The translations under genes were made by a program, and so were the position numbers. Under the pieces are notes generated by a model. That model made no database searches. It was not told the DNA's origin and saw only the letters and a list, made by a program, of their open reading frames with translations. DNA of 64,000 bases from Phascolarctos cinereus (lineage: Eukaryota > Chordata > Mammalia > Diprotodontia > Phascolarctidae). Each line of letters begins with the position of its first letter. Positions within the stretch are counted from its first letter, which is position 1. The stretch is from NCBI RefSeq assembly GCF_002099425.1, contig NW_018343964.1, positions 7,976,001 to 8,040,000 on the forward strand, in the 5' to 3' direction. Below are positions 10,365 through 21,393 of this stretch, one piece after another.

Positions 10365-10640
10365 TGGTTGTTGTTTATCCTTCATTCTCAACGAGGACCA
10401 ATGACATCAGGAGGACGATGACTTGACTCGCAAATGAGTTGAATTTAAGTGAGACAGAGCTATGTAGAATCATCGGCCTTACTCCCTCCTCCAGAGTCGT
10501 GGGGTCCAGTGGCACGACAAAGGTCAGGACGACTGGCATTGCCCATATTACTGAAAAGCTAAATGATGCAATGCATCAAAATTAGGATTCGAACTTAGGT
10601 CTTCCTAGTTTTAAGACCATTGTGTCCAACAGCATCTATG
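10365..10640. mobile_element. Unclassified marsupial interspersed repeat
   Basis: GTTTATCCTTCATTCTCAAC, ACCAATGACATCAGGAGGAC and TCAGGACGACTGGCATTGCC resemble a repeat I remember as common in marsupial genomes. The family name and orientation are uncertain. No second copy occurs in this window to confirm it. Confidence 0.35.
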
Positions 10641-10674
10641 TGTGTTAAATAACTCTCCTTGTTATGTATTGTAT

Positions 10675-10928
10675 GTTGTTGTCAGTGGTTTTGGTGGTAT
10701 CTGACTTTTCATGACCCCATTTGAGGTTTTCTTGTCAAAGATACTAGAGTGGTTTTCCATTTCCATCTTTAGCTCATTCTACAGATGAGGAAGCTGAGGC
10801 AAACAGGGTTAAGTGACTTGACCAGGGTCACACAGCTAGTAAGTGTGTGAGGCCAGATTTGAACTCAGAAAGAGGAGTCTTCCTGACTCCAAGGCTGGCA
10901 CTCTATCCACTGTGCCACCTAGGTGCCC
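10675..10928 (-). mobile_element. RTE-tail CORE-SINE (MAR1-type), full length
   Basis: Reversed full copy: tail (TTTTCATGACCCCATTTGAG), CORE (AAGTGACTTGACCAGGGTCA) and head (CTATCCACTGTGCCACCTAG). Confidence 0.85.
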
Positions 10929-11094
10929 ATGTGCTATATAGATTGAATTAAAAAGACAAGATCTCTGCCTCTGGAAGCCTACATCCTAAGACTGTGGCAT
11001 GATACATAAAGGGAATCAAGGGCATAGAACCTGGGAGTAATATCATTTTAGCAAATGGAGGAGAAGGAGATAAACTACAAAAATTAGTCCCCCA

Positions 11095-11464
11095 AGAGGC
11101 AGTGGAAAGAACAGTGAATTATAGGACCAGAGCCTAAACCCTGTTAGTTATTACCTGTGTGACCTTGAGAAAAATCACTTTAACCACTCTGGCCCATGTT
11201 TCCTGTCAGTTAGCTAGCATTTATTAAGACCTTAGTATATGCTGGACTGGGGAAAGGCCAAAAAAAAGACAAAGGAAAGCAAACCACCAAACAGTCCCTG
11301 CCTATCAAGGAGAACTCATTGTCTCCCTCAAGTAGGGAGCCAACTACATACAAACAAGACACATCCAGCATACGTTTAGGAGGTGCAGTCTCATCTATAA
11401 CTGAGGGGGGTTGTACTAGATGACCTCTAGGGTCCCTTCTATCACTAGATCTATGATCTGGTAT
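11095..11464 (+). mobile_element. L3-tail CORE-SINE split by an L2-end insertion
   Basis: The head and CORE lie at 11095-11208 (TTACCTGTGTGACCTTGAGA). The tail lies at 11389-11464 (GACCTCTAGGGTCCCTTCTA ... ATCTATGATC) and resembles the L3 3' end. The two parts join co-linearly once 11209-11388 is removed. Confidence 0.65.
11209..11388 (-). mobile_element. L2-end repeat inserted in a SINE
   Basis: TAGCATTTATTAAGACCTTA ... CAGTCCCTGCCTATCAAGGA ... ACATACAAACAAGACACATC is the reversed L2-type end plus the adjoining repeat body. The insertion divides the CORE-SINE at 11095-11464. Confidence 0.65.
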
Positions 11465-11562
11465 TGGGAAGCATATGTACCTGGTACAGTGTTTCAGCTG
11501 GGGACAGGAGCAGGAGTCGATGGAGAGAGTGAGTGACAACTGAGGGCATGTTCTACATCTTT

Positions 11563-11700
11563 TTTTCCCCCCAGATAGAATATCAGGTCCTTCAGGGTGG
11601 GGATTGTTTTATTTTTTGTCTCTGTATCCATGTCACCCAGTGTAGTGCCTGACACATATGTCAGCTCTTAAATGCTTGTTGATTCTTTGATTGATTATTT
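11563..11700 (+). mobile_element. L2 3' end
   Basis: CCTTCAGGGTGGGGATTGTT, TAGTGCCTGACACATATGTC and AAATGCTTGTTGATT match the L2 3' UTR and terminus. Confidence 0.65.
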
Positions 11701-13372
11701 TGCCTCCCCTAGGATAGTGTTGAGTACTCAACAGAGGGGCTTAATTCATATTGGCAGCTGTCCTTTTGATCATGAGAATTAGTGAGAGGAGAGTAAAGTT
11801 ACCCAGAGATTGCTATGGAACCCAAAATTGCAGCCAGGTACACGTGACCATCACATGTACATGCTTGATTTGTTTTCATTGACACTAGGAGAAGCATTTT
11901 GGCTGATGGAGGGGAGGGGGAGCTCCCAATTTGCTGAGAGAGGCCCAATAAATATCCCAGTTATGTCTGTAATTGAAATAACAGTCCAAATGAATAAAAC
12001 TTCTCTACAAAACTGAGCTTTGCTGTAAACATGCAAAACAAGAGTCTGCAGCAAGCACAAGAAACTTAGAGTTCCTTTCTTAATTAATCAATCTAGGTAA
12101 ACATGCACCTCCTTGTTAGGAGTGACAATGAGAAGAAAGAAATCTCCCTTACATCATCCAGAGGCACATATGGGAAACAGCAAAGGGAAGGAAGACCAGA
12201 AAAGAGTGAAGGCCAAGGGAAGTTTCCTAAAGAGTTTTTTTCGGAAAATTCTGATCAAGGAAAAGCATTCCTTTTTGGTCAATCTTTCATGATCACGGAA
12301 AATGACCTACAGGAGTATTTGTTTCATTCAAAGGGATTGGCTTAAGGTAAGGTAAGGGAGATTTTATGACCTATTGAACTTGCCATAAATGATGAGAACC
12401 AACCTCTGACCAAGAAATGGAGTGTCAAGAGATGTCAGCAGAAAGGAAGCAAGGTCAGAATGCCGCTGGTTATATCCTTAAGAAGCCAGTGGGTAGGAGA
12501 TAAGCAAACTGAGTAAGTAAGGCAAGCAAGTTGTAAACCCCAGAAAAGCTAGATGGGGGGAAAGAGGAGGAAGCAGAAACCATGGAGGAAAACATAAGAA
12601 GTTGCAGGCAACCTAGGTAGTCCTTAGCCAGTGTTGAGTGGGCAGTGCATACATGGGTTCGGTTTGGGGCAAAACTTGTGCTGCTTAACTCAATTCAAAC
12701 TAGAGACAGCAGAGGCTGGCAATATTCTTTAGGAGATGTTGATTATTTATTGGATTATTCACTCACTTGAACCCTTCCCTCCAGTCTTGGGAGGCATTTG
12801 ACTTTTTTTTTTTAGTTTACTTTATTTCTTGAGCCAGCAAATGTAATAAAACTATTGATCAAAATAATTTCTGAGCTGTTAGTGCATTCTTTTTAATGCT
12901 TATTAGTAGAAAAGAGAGAGGGAACATTTCTTATTTTAGGGAGACAAAAGGTTTGAGCATTAGAAGCTTTTCTGGGGGTATACAAATAATTTATAATAGT
13001 TGGACAAAGTGAGAGAGAGGTATCAGATTGATCAATCTAGCTATGAATTTGTGACTCATGTGCCTCTAGAGATGAAATTCTAAATGGATTTAAGTATAGC
13101 AGGCTGCCAAAAGAGTAAAAGGCAATTTTAATTTTTGCTAACCTTGGCTATTCAGCACTAGGCTTTGGAAAGTAAGGCACATCCTTCCCTTTTCTCCTTC
13201 TAGGAAAGGGAAATAAATGACTTGGAGAGAGAAAACTATGCCTTGGAAGGGGAGTTAGCTCCCAGGGAAATCCTGCCCTATGAGAGGAAGAGTTGTCTGA
13301 GTATGTTCAATAGATCTTATGACTCAGTGGATTATTGACAGCTCAGCCTGCCCAGTGCCACCTACTATCTTT
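11701..13372. other. 1.7-kb stretch without recognised repeats
   Basis: One of the longest repeat-poor stretches in the window. It contains AT-rich parts and short plus-strand open frames (for example 12103-12345) with no recognisable domain. No splice-flanked exon is convincing. The right edge includes the left target repeat of the L1 that follows. Confidence 0.4.
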
Positions 13373-13653
13373 TTTTTTTTTTTGCAGGGGAGAGGGACAC
13401 ATAATTTATTTTTATTTTTTAATTCTTTTTTATTTTATTTTTTCTTTTTAAATTATTTATTAATTTATTTATCTTTAGTTTTCAACAATCACTTCCACAA
13501 GCTTTTGGGTTTTTAATTTTTCTCCTCCTCCCTCCCCACCTCCCTCCCCAAGACAACACGCAATCTGATATAGGCTCTACATATACATTCCTATTAAACA
13601 TATTTTTACATTAGTCATGTTGCAAGGAGGAATTAGAACCAATAGGAGGAACC
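13373..13653 (-). mobile_element. L1 3' UTR insertion with target-site duplication
   Basis: Antisense L1 3' end: poly-T, then TAGTTTTCAACAATCACTTC, CTCCCTCCCCACCTCCCTCC and GGAATTAGAACCAATAGGAG. It is flanked by 18-bp repeats GTGCCACCTACTATCTTT (13355-13372) and GTGTCACCTACCATCTTT (13654-13671), with two mismatches. It is 5' truncated to about 280 bp and collinear with the 3' end of the copy at 29297-29950. Confidence 0.85.
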
Positions 13654-13752
13654 GTGTCACCTACCATCTTTACTTACATCTTCAGCATCTAATGCATACC
13701 AAGCCTATAGCAGATCTTGATTTCGTCACCTGAAAAACAAAAGTTTGGACAT

Positions 13753-13930
13753 CAGTGGTGTCAAACTCAAATAGAAACAGGGCCACTAAACCATACATAA
13801 GAAACCCTGCAAATTGTGTGTTAACTTATAAAACCATATCTTAACATTGTGTTTGGTTATATTTTTACTTATTTTGTTAAATATTTCCTAATTACATTTT
13901 AATTGGGTTTGGCTGTACATGTTTTAGTCC
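13753..13930 (+). mobile_element. hAT-like DNA transposon fragment
   Basis: The left end CAGTGGTGTCAAACTCAAAT is a hAT-type TIR. The body (AATATTTCCTAATTACATTT) matches that of the copy at 36734-37108. The right end is lost. Confidence 0.6.
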
Positions 13931-14224
13931 TCAGGATTATTGGATGTTTTAGGACCCTTCTAAACTCTACAATCAATGTTTTATTACATAGGAATTCAGT
14001 TTTACTAGATTTGCAGGCACAAAGGATGGGAGGGCACAGAACATGGATGTGGTCCAGGGAGAATGGATTTACTTGATGTAAGATATACTTGAATCAAGGA
14101 CCTTTCCAAAGCTCTTCACAACTCAACAGTATAGGCTACCCAAGCCCCAGTTGTGAATACAGAGTCTCAAAATTGGCAGGCTTCCAGTTAACGATAGTGT
14201 TACCACTCCCTCATCTTCACAGTG
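13931..14224. other. No recognised feature
   Basis: Short unassigned sequence between a hAT fragment and a MIR. Confidence 0.4.
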
Positions 14225-14412
14225 TTCTATGGTTTATAAAGCATCTTCCAATACATTGCCCTGCCACATAGGCAGGGAAGGTATTACTGGTATATTACAG
14301 TTTAAGAAACTCAGGCTCAGAAAAGTTCAGGGTTTTGCTCAAGGTCACACAGTTATAAGTGGTAGATCCAAGAACCAGGTCTTCCAACACTGCTTTCCTC
14401 ATCGTTTCTTAT
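14225..14412 (-). mobile_element. MIR-type SINE
   Basis: Reversed MIR: TTTAAGAAACTCAGGCTCAG ... GCTCAAGGTCACACAGTTAT. Diverged. Confidence 0.65.
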
Positions 14413-15624
14413 AAAGGTGTAGGGAATAAGGGAAATTGAATTAGAGGTTTTCTAGGGTTTCTTCCTCCTCAAAATTCTATGACTCTCTGCCAACATTTTC
14501 TGTTAAAATAAAAAGGACCTTTTGTATGTTAAGCCCTAACTACAAGTTCTGAATAGATTGAACAGCCTTGCTATACATACACTTCTGGAAAGATGTTGTC
14601 CTTAGGGACAATGGAAACAAGTTCCTTTGGCCTTCATGGCTTCTGCAGGACTTTGGCCCTTCTAGCTAAATCTGAACTTCTTCTGTGAGTTATAAGTATA
14701 TTTTCTTTTTCAATTGAAGCATGCGGCGTAACTATATTCCATGGGATCTTAGTATAACTAAAAGATTGTCATTTAAAAAATCTAGTTGATAATGTGTTCT
14801 CCCAACTAACCCATTGGAGCATATTTCTTTTTCTTCACCTCCCAAATAACTTTATCCTAAAAATTCCCATCTCATCTTCTTACACGTTTCTTCTAAAACT
14901 TCTTCCCCAGTTTTTCTTTCAACCCTTAAATTCTCTAACAAAAACAACAACAAAATTTCTTTATGTATCTCTAACATTTTACAATTCTGCTTCCAAGGGA
15001 GAATTCCCATTCTCCCTTTGAACAAATAAAATATATTTAGGCAAACTAATGAACAGTTAGCTGTGTGTGACAACCCAATGCCTCATTCCACACCTAGAAC
15101 CTAGCAGCTCTTTACTGATAATGGAATGGTATGATTCACCTTCAACCCAGAGGCATTTTCTCATCAAACTTCAGAGTCTGGGACCAAAAGGTCAGTGATT
15201 GCCTTTCTCCTCAGGACTTTTATTGAATGGGAATTTTGAAGAGTTGTTTAGGATCCAGCTGCAAATGCTGATAATTAACAACAGGGCAAAGTTAGTGGGT
15301 CAGATAATTGGTAGTGGAAGGACTAATACTCATTATCTACCTATAGCCATTAAAATAAAATTAATTTTTGTTCTTTTTTGGAATTTGGGTTATGAATTAG
15401 GTGTAGCATCATGGGCCATTGGACACTAACTTGAGTTTAGTTGCCTTGAATAAATGATGCTGAACAATACTAGGCAAACTCTGTTCCTTTATGGAGATAG
15501 TTAAATTTCAGTTGACCTAAGAAAGATTAAGGAAGCTAGTTAAAATCAGTAGGAAGTATTTTTTGCTGATGAACTTTTGCAAGAAGAGATGAAACATTTC
15601 TGTCACAAGCACACAGTGTTAATT
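14413..15624. other. No recognised feature
   Basis: About 1.2 kb, AT-rich, with a pyrimidine-rich part at 14794-14940. No repeat, exon or RNA gene was recognised. Confidence 0.4.
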
Positions 15625-15745
15625 CAAGTCAACAAATATTTATTAAATACTTGCTAGTGCAAGGGACTGTGTTAGGCAATGGGGATGTTCTCTTTTAAAT
15701 ACTAGTGAGTGTGAATGAAAAGATACAACATGCACACAGGTAAGT
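15625..15745 (-). mobile_element. L2 3' end fragment, antisense
   Basis: GTCAACAAATATTTATTAAA and AGGGACTGTGTTAGGCAATG are a reversed L2 terminus. It is truncated by the next SINE. Confidence 0.6.
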
Positions 15746-15751
15746 AAATGT

Positions 15752-16009
15752 TACTGTTGTCAAGTCCTTTCAGTCATGTACAACTCTTTGTGACCCCATG
15801 TGGGATTTTCTTAGCAAAGATATTGGAGTGGTTTGCCATTTCCTTTTCCAGCTCATTTTATAGATGAGGAAACTGAGGCAAACAGAGTTAAGTGACTTGT
15901 CCAGGGTCATACAACTAGTACATGTCTGAGGCTAGACTTGAACTCAGGAAGCTGAGTTTTTCTGATTTCAGGCCCTACGTTCTATCCTTTGAACCACCTA
16001 GCTGCCCTA
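15752..16009 (-). mobile_element. RTE-tail CORE-SINE, full length
   Basis: Reversed tail (CTTTGTGACCCCATGTGGGA), CORE (AAGTGACTTGTCCAGGGTCA) and head (GAACCACCTAGCTGCCCT). Confidence 0.85.
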
Positions 16010-16179
16010 TAATGTGAGGAGTAAGATTTACATTACCTCTGAGGTCCCACCTTACCTCTAGATATAGCATCTTGAAGTTATCTACTCTATCCCTTCATAT
16101 CATTTAATACATGAGGAAACTAGGGGCCAGACAGTTCCTAGGAAAACATTTTTGTCACGAATCTTCTCTATTGTTTTCC

Positions 16180-16440
16180 TTATGTCTTTACTTTTTTTCT
16201 GTTTCTTTTTACTATAAGTTTATTCATGCTGCTGTATCTTGTATATTCTTCTTATATACATTGTCTCCCTTGTTAGAATGTAAGCTTCTTGAGGGTAGGA
16301 GTTTTGCCTTTTCTTTGTATTAGAGCTTAGCACTGTGCTTGGTGAATAGTATTGTTAATTGACAATGATAATCATAACTAGCATTTTTATAACATTTGTA
16401 AGGTTTCGAAGTGCTTTACTCTAAGTTATCTCACTGACTG
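16180..16440. mobile_element. L2 3' end (+) followed by MIR tail (-)
   Basis: 16180-16365 is sense L2 3' UTR (TTAGAATGTAAGCTTCTTGA, CTTAGCACTGTGCTTGGTGA). 16370-16440 is the reversed end of a MIR (TAACATTTGTAAGGTTTCGA, TAAGTTATCTCACT). Confidence 0.6.
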
Positions 16441-17087
16441 ATCTGTTGGAAAGAGCAATAAGCTAAGGCATTGATGTTTGTAGTTCTGGCAACAGTGGCC
16501 TTGCTAGGGTCATTTTTAATTTCCTCGGGATTTTAGGGCCATTTTAGCCCTCAAGAATTTTACCCTCTCTCTGTTTTCCCCTTCATCTTCTCTCTCTTTC
16601 AGTGTCCCCCTTACACCCAGCTAAGTCTCCCTCACACACATCCCAGTCATCCTTTTGCTATCTGCTCATAATTCTGTGTTTTGACTTTGCTAGTTCTTGC
16701 TATCTCTCTAAATCTTCCTTCACCAAAAACTGCTAGAATGGCGCTAATTAAGGTTTCTTTGTTAGGCATCCATGATCTCCTCTGCACACATGCAAGTAAG
16801 AGCTAAATGAGCAATGGATGTGTGGAGAATTTCTTCTGCATAAGGATTCATAAACAGTAATTGGAAAGACATTGGCAGTAACTCATGCCCTTGCAAGCCA
16901 CAGAAGCCAGGCCATTTATCTTATACTTTTTAGGATGGCCAATATATGCTGTGATGCATTTCCATTGGGAGAGATCCATTTCAAGCCTTTGGGGTTCATT
17001 GTTGAGATGTGAAGAAAGGAACTTCACAGGAAATGGAATTCCTTTAGCAATCCAGAACTAGTTCAGAGGAAAAGGCACCAACCTAGA
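16441..17087. other. No recognised feature
   Basis: Unassigned sequence; the first half is pyrimidine-rich. Confidence 0.4.
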
Positions 17088-17325
17088 GAGCAGCTAGATG
17101 GTTCAGTGGATAGAGCTCTGGGCCTAGAGTCAGGAAGACCTGAGGTCAGATCCAGCCTCAGACACTTACTAGCTGTGTGATCTTGGGCAAGCCAGTTAAC
17201 CCTGTTTGCCTCAGTTTCTTCATTTGTAAAATGAGCTGGAGAAGGAAATGGCAAATCATTCCAGTAACTTTGTAAAGCAAATCCCAAATGGGGTCACGGA
17301 GAATCAGATACGACTGAACAACAAA
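17088..17325 (+). mobile_element. RTE-tail CORE-SINE, full length
   Basis: Head GCAGCTAGATGGTTCAGTGG, CORE CTAGCTGTGTGATCTTGGGC, tail CCCAAATGGGGTCACGGAGA with the end CGACTGAACAAC. Confidence 0.9.
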
Positions 17326-17379
17326 AGTGATGGAGAGGCAAAGTGATTTGATATAGAGGTCATTGATTTAGAGCTCGAA

Positions 17380-17572
17380 GTAGAAAGAACATTGAATTTG
17401 GAGTCAGAAAACCTGGGTTCAAGTCTTGGCTCTGCCACTCACTACTTGTGGGATCAAGTCACTTTGTCTCCCTGGGCAGCCTCCATTTCTTCCTCCCTCA
17501 AATAGGGGAGGGAGGTTGGACTATTTGGCCTCTCAGGCCATACAGCTCTAAATTTCTGATTGTATGACTTAA
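17380..17572 (+). mobile_element. L3-tail CORE-SINE (THER-like)
   Basis: Head GAAAACCTGGGTTCAAGTCT, a diverged CORE, then a tail (GGTTGGACTATTTGGCCTCT ... TCTAAATTTCTGATTGTATG) resembling the L3 3' end. Confidence 0.7.
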
Positions 17573-18503
17573 ACATGATGGGGCCTGGATGTCAGGAAGA
17601 TAAGATTTCTGTTTCCTCAGTAACTACTGCTGAAAAATAGAATTAAGGAGAATATTCCAAAAGTTAGACAGACACTTTGGCCTTTTAAAGGCCATTGACC
17701 TGTTACAGATTAATATGTAAGAATGAAAGTAATTGTGAAGCTGCCATTTTCTATAGTCACAGAACTGGCCAGGAGCTGCTTGGACATGGATCATTATGGC
17801 TTGTTCTTACCAATAACATTGACCTTTGCTTCTGAGTCTGTGATGAATGAATCAAGGGTGAGAGTTAAGGTTCCATATTCTTCTTCATTATGACCAATAC
17901 TCTTCTGTCATCTGGCCTGATGGAGGCATTTTGCTTTGCGGTGGTCCCCTTGACCACAAAGCTATTATCCTTAAATGTATTCAGGCATTTAGCTAAGCAT
18001 TTCTCCATCACAAACCATTCTAGAACTTTACCAGAATGCTGTTGAATTTGTTGGCTGAGATGGGGAAAAGAGCTGTGGGTTCTCTAAAGAATTGTTATGG
18101 TAGACAAGCCAATGCCAGCTGCCCTCCCAACAAGTTGGGATGCTTGGTAACTATAGCCCTGTGGTTAGCTGTCTACCTTTCCATCCAGCACTGTTTTCCC
18201 CACTTTCATCCTCTTCCTCTCTTTCTTTACACTTCTACTTCCCTCTTGGATCTCATGTTTCTTCTAGCTGCCCTCTGTGAAAACTTGCTCTCAGAAAAGG
18301 CTCTAATAAGCTACTTCTTACTAGAACATAGAACACTGCTAAGGATTAATAGCTCCCACAATATCTAATATCATCCTAAGGTATGAATTCTTAAGCTACA
18401 AGAATGAATCTCTAGTAGGAGAATCTCAGGCAACAGTTCTTGGACAAGTTCTTAGAAAAGAGGGTTTTGAGGGAAGATATCTTTTTAATGCCACCCAAAC
18501 TAT
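17573..18503. other. No recognised feature
   Basis: About 930 bp of apparently unique sequence. A 110-codon open frame (18036-18368) ends in hydrophobic, pyrimidine-encoded residues and has no recognisable domain. Confidence 0.4.
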
Positions 18504-18767
18504 GTTATTGTTGTTGTTCATTCATTTCCAGTCATGTCTGACTCTTCATGACCCCATTTGGAGTTTTCTTGGATATTGGAATGGTTTGCTATTTCATTGT
18601 CCAGTTCATTTTTACAGATGAGGAAATTGAGGCAGACAGGGTTAGGTAACTTGCCCAGGGTCACACAGCTAGTCAGTGTCTGGGGCCAGATTTGAATTAA
18701 AGATGAGTCTTCCTGACTCCAGTCCCAGCACTCTATCTATCCACTGTGCCACCCAACTCCTCCCTAT
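18504..18767 (-). mobile_element. RTE-tail CORE-SINE with target-site duplication
   Basis: Reversed full copy (TGACTCTTCATGACCCCATT ... CACTGTGCCACCCAACTC). It is flanked by CCCAAACTAT (18494-18503) and CCCAAATTAT (18768-18777), a 9/10 match. Confidence 0.85.
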
Positions 18768-19011
18768 CCCAAATTATACCAATAGGTATCTACCAATTCT
18801 TTTCTGTTTGTGAAAATAGCCCTGCCCATATCCCTTTTTGGAAGAGGATCTGACTGTGAGTAATTGGTGTTGGAGTTTGACTTTAGGTGGTGTTTCTGGA
18901 TCAACATGGATGGCTACATCCATGAATACAACCCTGACTATATCCCCGCATACCACAATGATGATTCAACGTAGGAGACTCAAGATCTGACACTGTGGAT
19001 TGTTGTGGTTG

Positions 19012-19170
19012 TGGTTGTTGTTGTTGTCAGTTGTGGCCAACTCTTTGTGACTCTGTGGGGTTTTCTTGGCAAAGATACTGGAGTGTTTTGCCATTTCCTT
19101 TTCCAGTTTTACATGGGCAGGGGTTAAGTGACTTGCCTAGAGTCTCACAGCTAGTAAGTGCTATGTAGTG
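19012..19170 (-). mobile_element. RTE-tail SINE, 5' truncated
   Basis: Reversed tail and part of the CORE (TTTTCTTGGCAAAGATACTG, GTTAAGTGACTTGCCTAGAG). The tRNA-like head is missing. Confidence 0.75.
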
Positions 19171-19379
19171 AGTACCACTGTCTAATCCATACCTTTCAAC
19201 TTTGATTGGTTTCTTCCCCAGCATGACTTCCACTAATTCATTGAATTTTCTTTCAGTAGCAAGTCATGGCCAGTCTCTCTTTGAGCTCCCTGCATACCAG
19301 CATCCCTCCTAGTATGTGGTACCATTTACTAATTCAGGGGAAATGGTCACATCATCAGCTCCTACTCCACAGTGGTTTG

Positions 19380-19612
19380 TAAGCATTTATTAAGTGCTTA
19401 TTATGTTCAAGACACTCTGCGGGACATTGATTTAGAGTTTGAAGGGACCTTAGAGGTCATTGAGCCCAACCTTTTCATTTTATAGATAAGGATAATGAAG
19501 CCGAGGGGTTTGTCCAAGGTCTCAAAGACAGTAGATGGCCAAGCCAAGATTTGAACCCAGGTCCTGTGACTCTAAATGTCCTTCCCATTGTACCACACTG
19601 TCTTGCCTCCAT
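19380..19612 (-). mobile_element. L2 end and L3-tail SINE, both antisense
   Basis: 19380-19427 is a reversed L2 terminus (AAGCATTTATTAAGTGCTTA). 19428-19612 is a reversed L3-tail SINE: GATTTAGAGTTTGAAGGGAC, AAGATTTGAACCCAGGTCCT. Confidence 0.65.
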
Positions 19613-20184
19613 TCTCACTCAGAGCCCCTCCAGTGCTCCAGATTCCTGAACAAGTGGATTCAGGACTTCCAGAGGAGCTGCCCCCTAAACCCAAGTTGCA
19701 AGCCCTCCAACCTGAGGATACCGCCACCACGAACAAGACAGACCTCCTAAGCAGAGCCACTGCTGCCCAACTCTTCCCGCACAATTACCAAAGGGCATTA
19801 GCTGAGAGAGCCCTGACAGTCACATCTGTCACATCTCTTTCTGAGAAGTACCACAATAGCACATTTCCTGCAGCAAGCTTGCTCACCCAGGGGATGAATC
19901 ACCCTCTCTGCCTGAAGGAGGATGGCGCCTTCTGGTCTGTGTCATGTAGCTGGGATTAGGTCTGCATCGCGTCATCTAGCCCGTGTGGTCTCAACAGGAT
20001 GGCTTTTGATGAATGAGAGAGATCCCCACAAGAAAGGGGATTTTCTGTAGGGTGCAGTACAACTTTCAGGAAGGTTACTATAGCCCTCACAAGGAACTGA
20101 TGCCTAGGAGAATCTCCATCTGTGTTTAAGACGTGTGAGAACACATACATAGAAGTCTGTATTAGGTTAATATGAGAAACAATG
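19613..20184. other. Non-repetitive GC-moderate block with a 127-codon open frame
   Basis: The plus-strand frame 19576-19959 starts inside the upstream SINE and then runs through non-repetitive sequence. Its residues are mixed rather than low-complexity, with short stretches such as PEELPPKPKLQALQPEDTA. A pyrimidine-rich acceptor-like CCATTCTCACTCAG ends at about 19622, but there is no good donor. I do not recognise a family. It may be an exon, a conserved non-coding block or chance. Confidence 0.25.
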
Positions 20185-20395
20185 TCAGAGGATCATAGAT
20201 TTAGAGGCAGGCGATACTTCAGGAACCACCTGGTCCATCTACCTAATTTTACAGATGAGCAACCCGGGGATCAGAGAGGTTAAGTGATTTGCTCAGGGTC
20301 ACCCAGCTAGTGAGTGTCAGAGATGGGATTTAAACCTAGGTTTTTCTAACCCAAGTCCAGCATGTTTTCTTGTATAGCCAGCTGCCTCTCAAAGT
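20185..20395 (-). mobile_element. L3-tail CORE-SINE
   Basis: GGATCATAGATTTAGAGGCA starts the reversed tail; CAGGGTCACCCAGCTAGTGA is the reversed CORE. Confidence 0.7.
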
Positions 20396-20499
20396 AACTG
20401 TGAGTGAAGACACTGCAGGGATACAAACCCAGGATCTTCTCTTTACTGAGGAGAAGGAGAGAAGTTATAATACTCCTTAATATCGGACCCATAATTTTT

Positions 20500-20668
20500 T
20501 TGTCCATCTCCTATGTATTTAGCATCCTCTCTTATATAGTATACTGTATAGAAGAATTATCTCTGATTAGATTGTGATCTTGAAGGCAAGGAAAATATCT
20601 CACCCATCCATTAGTGTTTACCCCAGTGCCTTGCATGGAGAAGATAATAAATATTTAATTGAATTGGA
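20500..20668 (+). mobile_element. L2 3' end
   Basis: L2 3' UTR with CTTGAAGGCAAGGAAAATAT and the terminus AGTGCCTTGCATGGAGAAGA. Confidence 0.55.
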
Positions 20669-20774
20669 ACTTGTTATAAACCAAATCTTATTGTCTTCCT
20701 ATCATTAGCTGGCTCTATAGTTGGAGGATGCCAAATATTAGGCTAAGAATGAAAAATTTCCAGTGGTCCTTAGA

Positions 20775-21022
20775 GGCAGATATGTCGGTAGGACACTGGG
20801 CCTGGAGTCAGAAAGATATGGACTCAAATTTGGCCTCAGATACTTACTGGCTGTGTGACTCTGGGCAAGTTACTTAACCTCTGTCTGCTTCTGTCTCCTC
20901 AGATGTAAAATGAGGATTATAATTATAATAGGACCTACCTCTCATGGTTGGTTGTTATGGGGATTACTTTGCAAAAAAGTGCTTAGCACAGTGCCTGGAA
21001 CACATTGTAGGTACTTAGTAAG
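20775..21022 (+). mobile_element. MIR-type CORE-SINE with L2-type tail
   Basis: Head (GGTAGGACACTGGGCCTGGA), CORE (TGGCTGTGTGACTCTGGGCA) and a long tail ending GCTTAGCACAGTGCCTGGAA ... TACTTAGTAAG, matching the L2 terminus. A polypyrimidine tract follows directly. Confidence 0.8.
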
Positions 21023-21296
21023 TTCTTTCTTTCCTTCCTTCCTTCCTTCCTTCCTTCCTTCCTTCCTTCCTTCCTTCCTTCCTTCCTTCCTTCCTTCCTT
21101 CCTTCCTTCCTTCCTTCCCTTCCCTTCTTTCTTTCTTTCCTCTTCCCTTCCTTCCTCCCTTCCTTCCTCCCTCCCTTCCTCCATTCCTTCCTTCCTCCAT
21201 TCTTTCCTTCTTCCATTCCTTCCTTCCTCCCTCTTTCCCTTCCTTCTTCCCTTCCTTCCTCCCTCCCTCCTTCCCTCTCTCCCTTCCTTCCTCTCC
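21023..21296. repeat. (CCTT)n polypyrimidine tract
   Basis: About 270 bases of CCTT/CCCT units, clean on the left and degenerate on the right. It starts exactly where the upstream MIR ends, so it probably grew from that SINE's 3' tail. The long open frames here are artefacts. Confidence 0.9.
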
Positions 21297-21393
21297 AGAG
21301 TCACAGAGCCATCATGTGCCAGAGTCAGACTTGAACCCAAACCTTCCTGGCTTTGAGTCCAGCTCTCTGTCCAAACATATCATGCTGCCTCCA
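21297..21393 (-). mobile_element. CORE-SINE fragment
   Basis: The reversed 5' half of a tRNA-headed SINE (ACTTGAACCCAAACCTTCCT, then a head-like TCATGCTGCCTCC). Its 3' part is replaced by the pyrimidine tract. Confidence 0.6.

Noticed and set aside
20910-21356. Open frames of 61-148 codons at 20910-21356, and similar at 23717-24144 and 32668-33025
   Set aside because: Low-complexity translations of polypyrimidine/polypurine tracts.
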